Below are positions 61,692-64,000 of a DNA stretch of 64,000 bases, one piece after another. The stretch comes from Sediminicola sp963974715 (GTDB lineage: Bacteria; Bacteroidota; Bacteroidia; Flavobacteriales; Flavobacteriaceae): the NCBI GenBank assembly GCA_963974715.1, contig CAXBDK010000007.1:186001-250000 (forward strand). The letters run 5' to 3'. The position numbers and the translations under genes are program-made. A model generated the notes under the pieces. It made no database searches. It was not told where the DNA came from and was given only the letters and a program-made list of their open reading frames with translations. Within the stretch, counting starts at the first letter, position 1, and each line of letters opens with the position of its first letter.

Positions 61692-63014
61692 TTACCTGAC
61701 TTTGAACATTATGGGTACGGTATGCGGCTTTAGGGAAATCAGCGGGACTATCTTCAGCTGATCCATATGGGTAGTAAGTCTAAATGCCTTTACAATCTGT
61801 GCGATGGCCAAAACCATTTCATACATGGCAAAATTATTGCCGACACACATTCTGGGACCGGCACCAAAGGGATAATAGTAATCGGTATATGCCTTTTTGT
61901 CGACATCCTTAAAACGATCCGGATGAAACGCTGCTGGGCGTTCCCAGTTTTTTGCGGATCGGTGCAGTTCATAGACAGACATCAGCACCAAGCTATCTTT
62001 GGGTATCATAATCCCATCATAGACATCGTCTTCCATTGCTATACGGTCTATTACGTACACCGGCGGGTACAGGCGCATGGCCTCTTCCAAACAGTGTTTG
62101 ATGAGCGATAGCCCGCCCAAGGTCTCAAGGGTGTCGTTTCCATACTGGTCCACCTGCTGCACTTCTTGGTACGCCCTTTCCTGAACGTCTTGGTGTTTGG
62201 CCAACAGAAATAGGCAAAAACTTAGAACGTTTGCGGTGGTCTCGTGCCCCGCCGTAAACAAAATCAGCACTTCGTCCACCAATTGCTTATCGGACATCGG
62301 GGAACCGTCCTCATACCGGGCTTGCAACAACATGTCCAAGAGGTCGTCCCTTTCCCCTTCTTTTCTTCTTCCGTCCACAATGGCCTGGATCAAGGCCCGT
62401 CCCTGCTTGGCCTTTTCCAAATGCCTATCCACCTGTCCGCTTAAATTGTACCACCATCTTAGGTACGGCTGCCTCATCTCCTTGATCAACATACGCTGGT
62501 TGGCGTCCGTAATCCGTTTCAGCGCCGTCATTTGATCTCGGATGCCGGAATTGCTGAAAAGTGATTTGGCCACTACCTGAAATGCCAGATCGCCCATAAG
62601 CGGAAAAACGTCCTGTACCTTATTGGGTTCGATACGCTTTAATTCTTCGCCAATAGCTTCCTGCATGGTAAACAATAGTGCCTGCAGCTTCTTTTTATGA
62701 AAGGCGGGCTGTACCATTCGCCGATGGATCCGCCAGTGTTCCCCGTTCGATGTCAATATCCCGTGTCCGATATATTTGGCAAGGTCAACGGTCTGCAAGG
62801 GTGATTTATGGTAAATTTTGTGCTGTTTTTGCAGGACATGTTTTATAAGTCCTGGGTTCCTGGTAAAAAGGATTTTTTCATCCGTGACCAGCCGTACCCT
62901 AAAACTATCGCCGTACCGTTTAAAATTGGCATGGTGGAACGGCAAGGGATTCTTCAGGATTCCCCTTGCGTTTTTTACAACCTGCCATCGCGAAACCAAG
63001 GGTAATGTATCCAT
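61692..63014 (-). CDS. cytochrome P450
   Basis: 440 residues, no signal peptide. I-helix AGHETTAN, the ExxR helix EEAMRLYPP, and the heme loop FGAGPRMCVGN with the axial Cys390. It resembles soluble bacterial P450s with CYP102/CYP110-like heme domains. The substrate is unknown, and no ferredoxin or reductase gene is adjacent. 46 bases after ruvB and 5 bases before queG, a linkage I believe is common in flavobacteria. Confidence 0.93.
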   Translation of the reverse strand: MDTLPLVSRWQVVKNARGILKNPLPFHHANFKRYGDSFRVRLVTDEKILFTRNPGLIKHVLQKQHKIYHKSPLQTVDLAKYIGHGILTSNGEHWRIHRRMVQPAFHKKKLQALLFTMQEAIGEELKRIEPNKVQDVFPLMGDLAFQVVAKSLFSNSGIRDQMTALKRITDANQRMLIKEMRQPYLRWWYNLSGQVDRHLEKAKQGRALIQAIVDGRRKEGERDDLLDMLLQARYEDGSPMSDKQLVDEVLILFTAGHETTANVLSFCLFLLAKHQDVQERAYQEVQQVDQYGNDTLETLGGLSLIKHCLEEAMRLYPPVYVIDRIAMEDDVYDGIMIPKDSLVLMSVYELHRSAKNWERPAAFHPDRFKDVDKKAYTDYYYPFGAGPRMCVGNNFAMYEMVLAIAQIVKAFRLTTHMDQLKIVPLISLKPHTVPIMFKVR

Positions 63015-63060
63015 ATATTTTATAGGTGTATCGGTCTTCGGGGCGTAGTGGGAATAGAGC

Positions 63061-64000
63061 TCAGAACAGGCCTCCCTGTACCGCCCCCTTGATCTTGCCC
63101 AAGTGTCTATATGCCAACTCGGTTACCTCCCTTCCCCTTGGGGTCCGCATGATAAATCCCTGTTGGATCAAAAAAGGCTCGTACACTTCCTCGATGGTCT
63201 CGGCGCTTTCCGAAACGGCGGTGGCCAGCGTGGTGATCCCGACGGGGCCTCCCTTAAATTTATCGATAATGGTGGTCAAGATCTTGTTGTCCATCTCATC
63301 CAGTCCGTGGGCATCCACGTTCAATGCCTTAAGGCCATATCTGGAAATTTCAATGTCTATTTTCCCATTGCCCTTTATCTGTGCAAAATCGCGAACCCTT
63401 CTCAAAAGGGCATTACAGATCCGAGGGGTTCCCCTGCTCCTGCCCGCAATCTCTATGGCCGCCTCTTGGGTGATCGGCATTTTTAAAATTTCGGCACTGC
63501 GCTCCACTATGGTGGAAAGCAGTTCGGTGGAATAGTACTGTAAACGGCTCTGTATCCCAAAACGGGCCCTCATCGGGGCGGTAAGCAATCCCGATCTGGT
63601 GGTGGCGCCAATTAAGGTGAACGGACTTAGGTTGATCTGTACCGACCGGGCATTCGGACCGCTCTCGATCATGATATCGATTTTATAGTCCTCCATGGCC
63701 GAATAAAGGTATTCTTCCACAATGGGGCTCAATCTATGGATCTCATCGATAAAAAGCACGTCCCTATCGGAGAGATTGGTCAACAATCCTGCAAGATCGC
63801 CGGGTTTGTCCAGAACGGGACCGGACGTAATCTTGATCCCCACCCCAAGTTCATTGGCAAGAATATGTGCCAAAGTGGTCTTTCCCAAGCCCGGGGGGCC
63901 GTGGAAAAGGGTATGGTCCAAGGCTTCCCCCCTAAGGTTGGCGGCCTGCACGAATACCTTCAAATTTTCCAGTACCTGTTCCTGACCGGTAAAGTCATCG
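63061..64000 (-). CDS. ruvB: Holliday junction helicase RuvB (5' end outside window)
   Basis: The frame runs past the window edge; the last visible codons read DDFTGQEQVLENL, the usual RuvB start region, so only about 25-30 residues are missing. Walker A GPPGLGKTTLAH, Walker B LFIDEIHRL, sensor motif GATTRSGLLTAPMRARFG, and the winged-helix DNA-binding end (TPRGREVTELAYRHLG). The hexameric motor drives branch migration with RuvA. Confidence 0.97.
   Translation of the reverse strand, partial: DDFTGQEQVLENLKVFVQAANLRGEALDHTLFHGPPGLGKTTLAHILANELGVGIKITSGPVLDKPGDLAGLLTNLSDRDVLFIDEIHRLSPIVEEYLYSAMEDYKIDIMIESGPNARSVQINLSPFTLIGATTRSGLLTAPMRARFGIQSRLQYYSTELLSTIVERSAEILKMPITQEAAIEIAGRSRGTPRICNALLRRVRDFAQIKGNGKIDIEISRYGLKALNVDAHGLDEMDNKILTTIIDKFKGGPVGITTLATAVSESAETIEEVYEPFLIQQGFIMRTPRGREVTELAYRHLGKIKGAVQGGLF

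Noticed and set aside
1..64000. CRISPR arrays, prophage, integrase or complete insertion sequences
   Set aside because: I saw no regularly spaced repeats and no transposase, integrase or phage structural gene on either strand.

Overview
The window is a chromosomal segment of a marine-type member of the Bacteroidota, almost certainly family Flavobacteriaceae. Support: the type IX secretion/gliding translocon gene sprA, two PorP/SprF family genes and a surface protein with a gliding-motility-type C-terminal sorting domain; TonB proteins with the FPGC/ACFNEMM signature; a caa3-type oxidase accessory cluster in the usual Bacteroidota order; and several promoters of the Bacteroidota type (TTTG or TTG, 17-20 bases, TAnnTTTG) instead of sigma70 boxes. 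A genus cannot be named from the sequence alone. There is no prophage, CRISPR array, rRNA or complete insertion sequence; nearly everything looks like core genome.

Layout. 1-2.5 kb: the 3' part of mutS, then a tRNA-Gly(GCC)/tRNA-Leu(UAA) pair with a clear promoter and terminator. 2.6-7.4 kb: an accessory stretch (MG2/TonB-plug protein of lower GC, DinB-like protein, small outer membrane barrel, lipoprotein). 7.5-13 kb: transporters. A DAACS symporter converges on a CLC-F type fluoride/proton antiporter, which is preceded by a fluoride (crcB) riboswitch; then a 33-residue basic microprotein, a SanA homologue and an Nramp-fold protein without the canonical metal motifs. 13-18.3 kb: a surface-adhesin operon (T9SS type-B adhesin, PorP/SprF, OmpA). 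An unusual 393-base gap follows and holds a 159-bp MITE-like element. 18.7-23.4 kb: fabD, gamma-carbonic anhydrase and a LytTR/LytS two-component pair. 23.6-30.3 kb: VWA lipoprotein, a second PorP/SprF protein, a double-domain Nfu, dodecin, YyaL-type protein and MscS.

30.3-40.5 kb is one long minus-strand run: a MacAB/TolC-like export cluster with four FtsX-type permeases, two adaptor proteins, one ATPase and one TolC, ending in tsaB. 40.6-45.9 kb is the cytochrome oxidase module (cyoE, two subunit III genes, subunit IV, Sco and assembly factors), with three candidate promoters and an internal terminator. 46.1-48.6 kb holds two paralogous tonB genes, a vanZ-like gene and gcvH. 48.7-58.7 kb is maeB-ruvA-sprA. 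58.9-64 kb holds a sodium/solute symporter and ruvB (5' end cut by the window)-P450-queG.

The main observations beyond routine annotation are the fluoride riboswitch with its CLC-F gene, the MITE-like element, the Nramp-fold protein with altered metal-site motifs, the one-ATPase/four-permease export cluster, and a roughly 115-residue insertion in one oxidase subunit III. I found no clearly undescribed multi-gene system. All family assignments come from reading motifs; no database search was possible.
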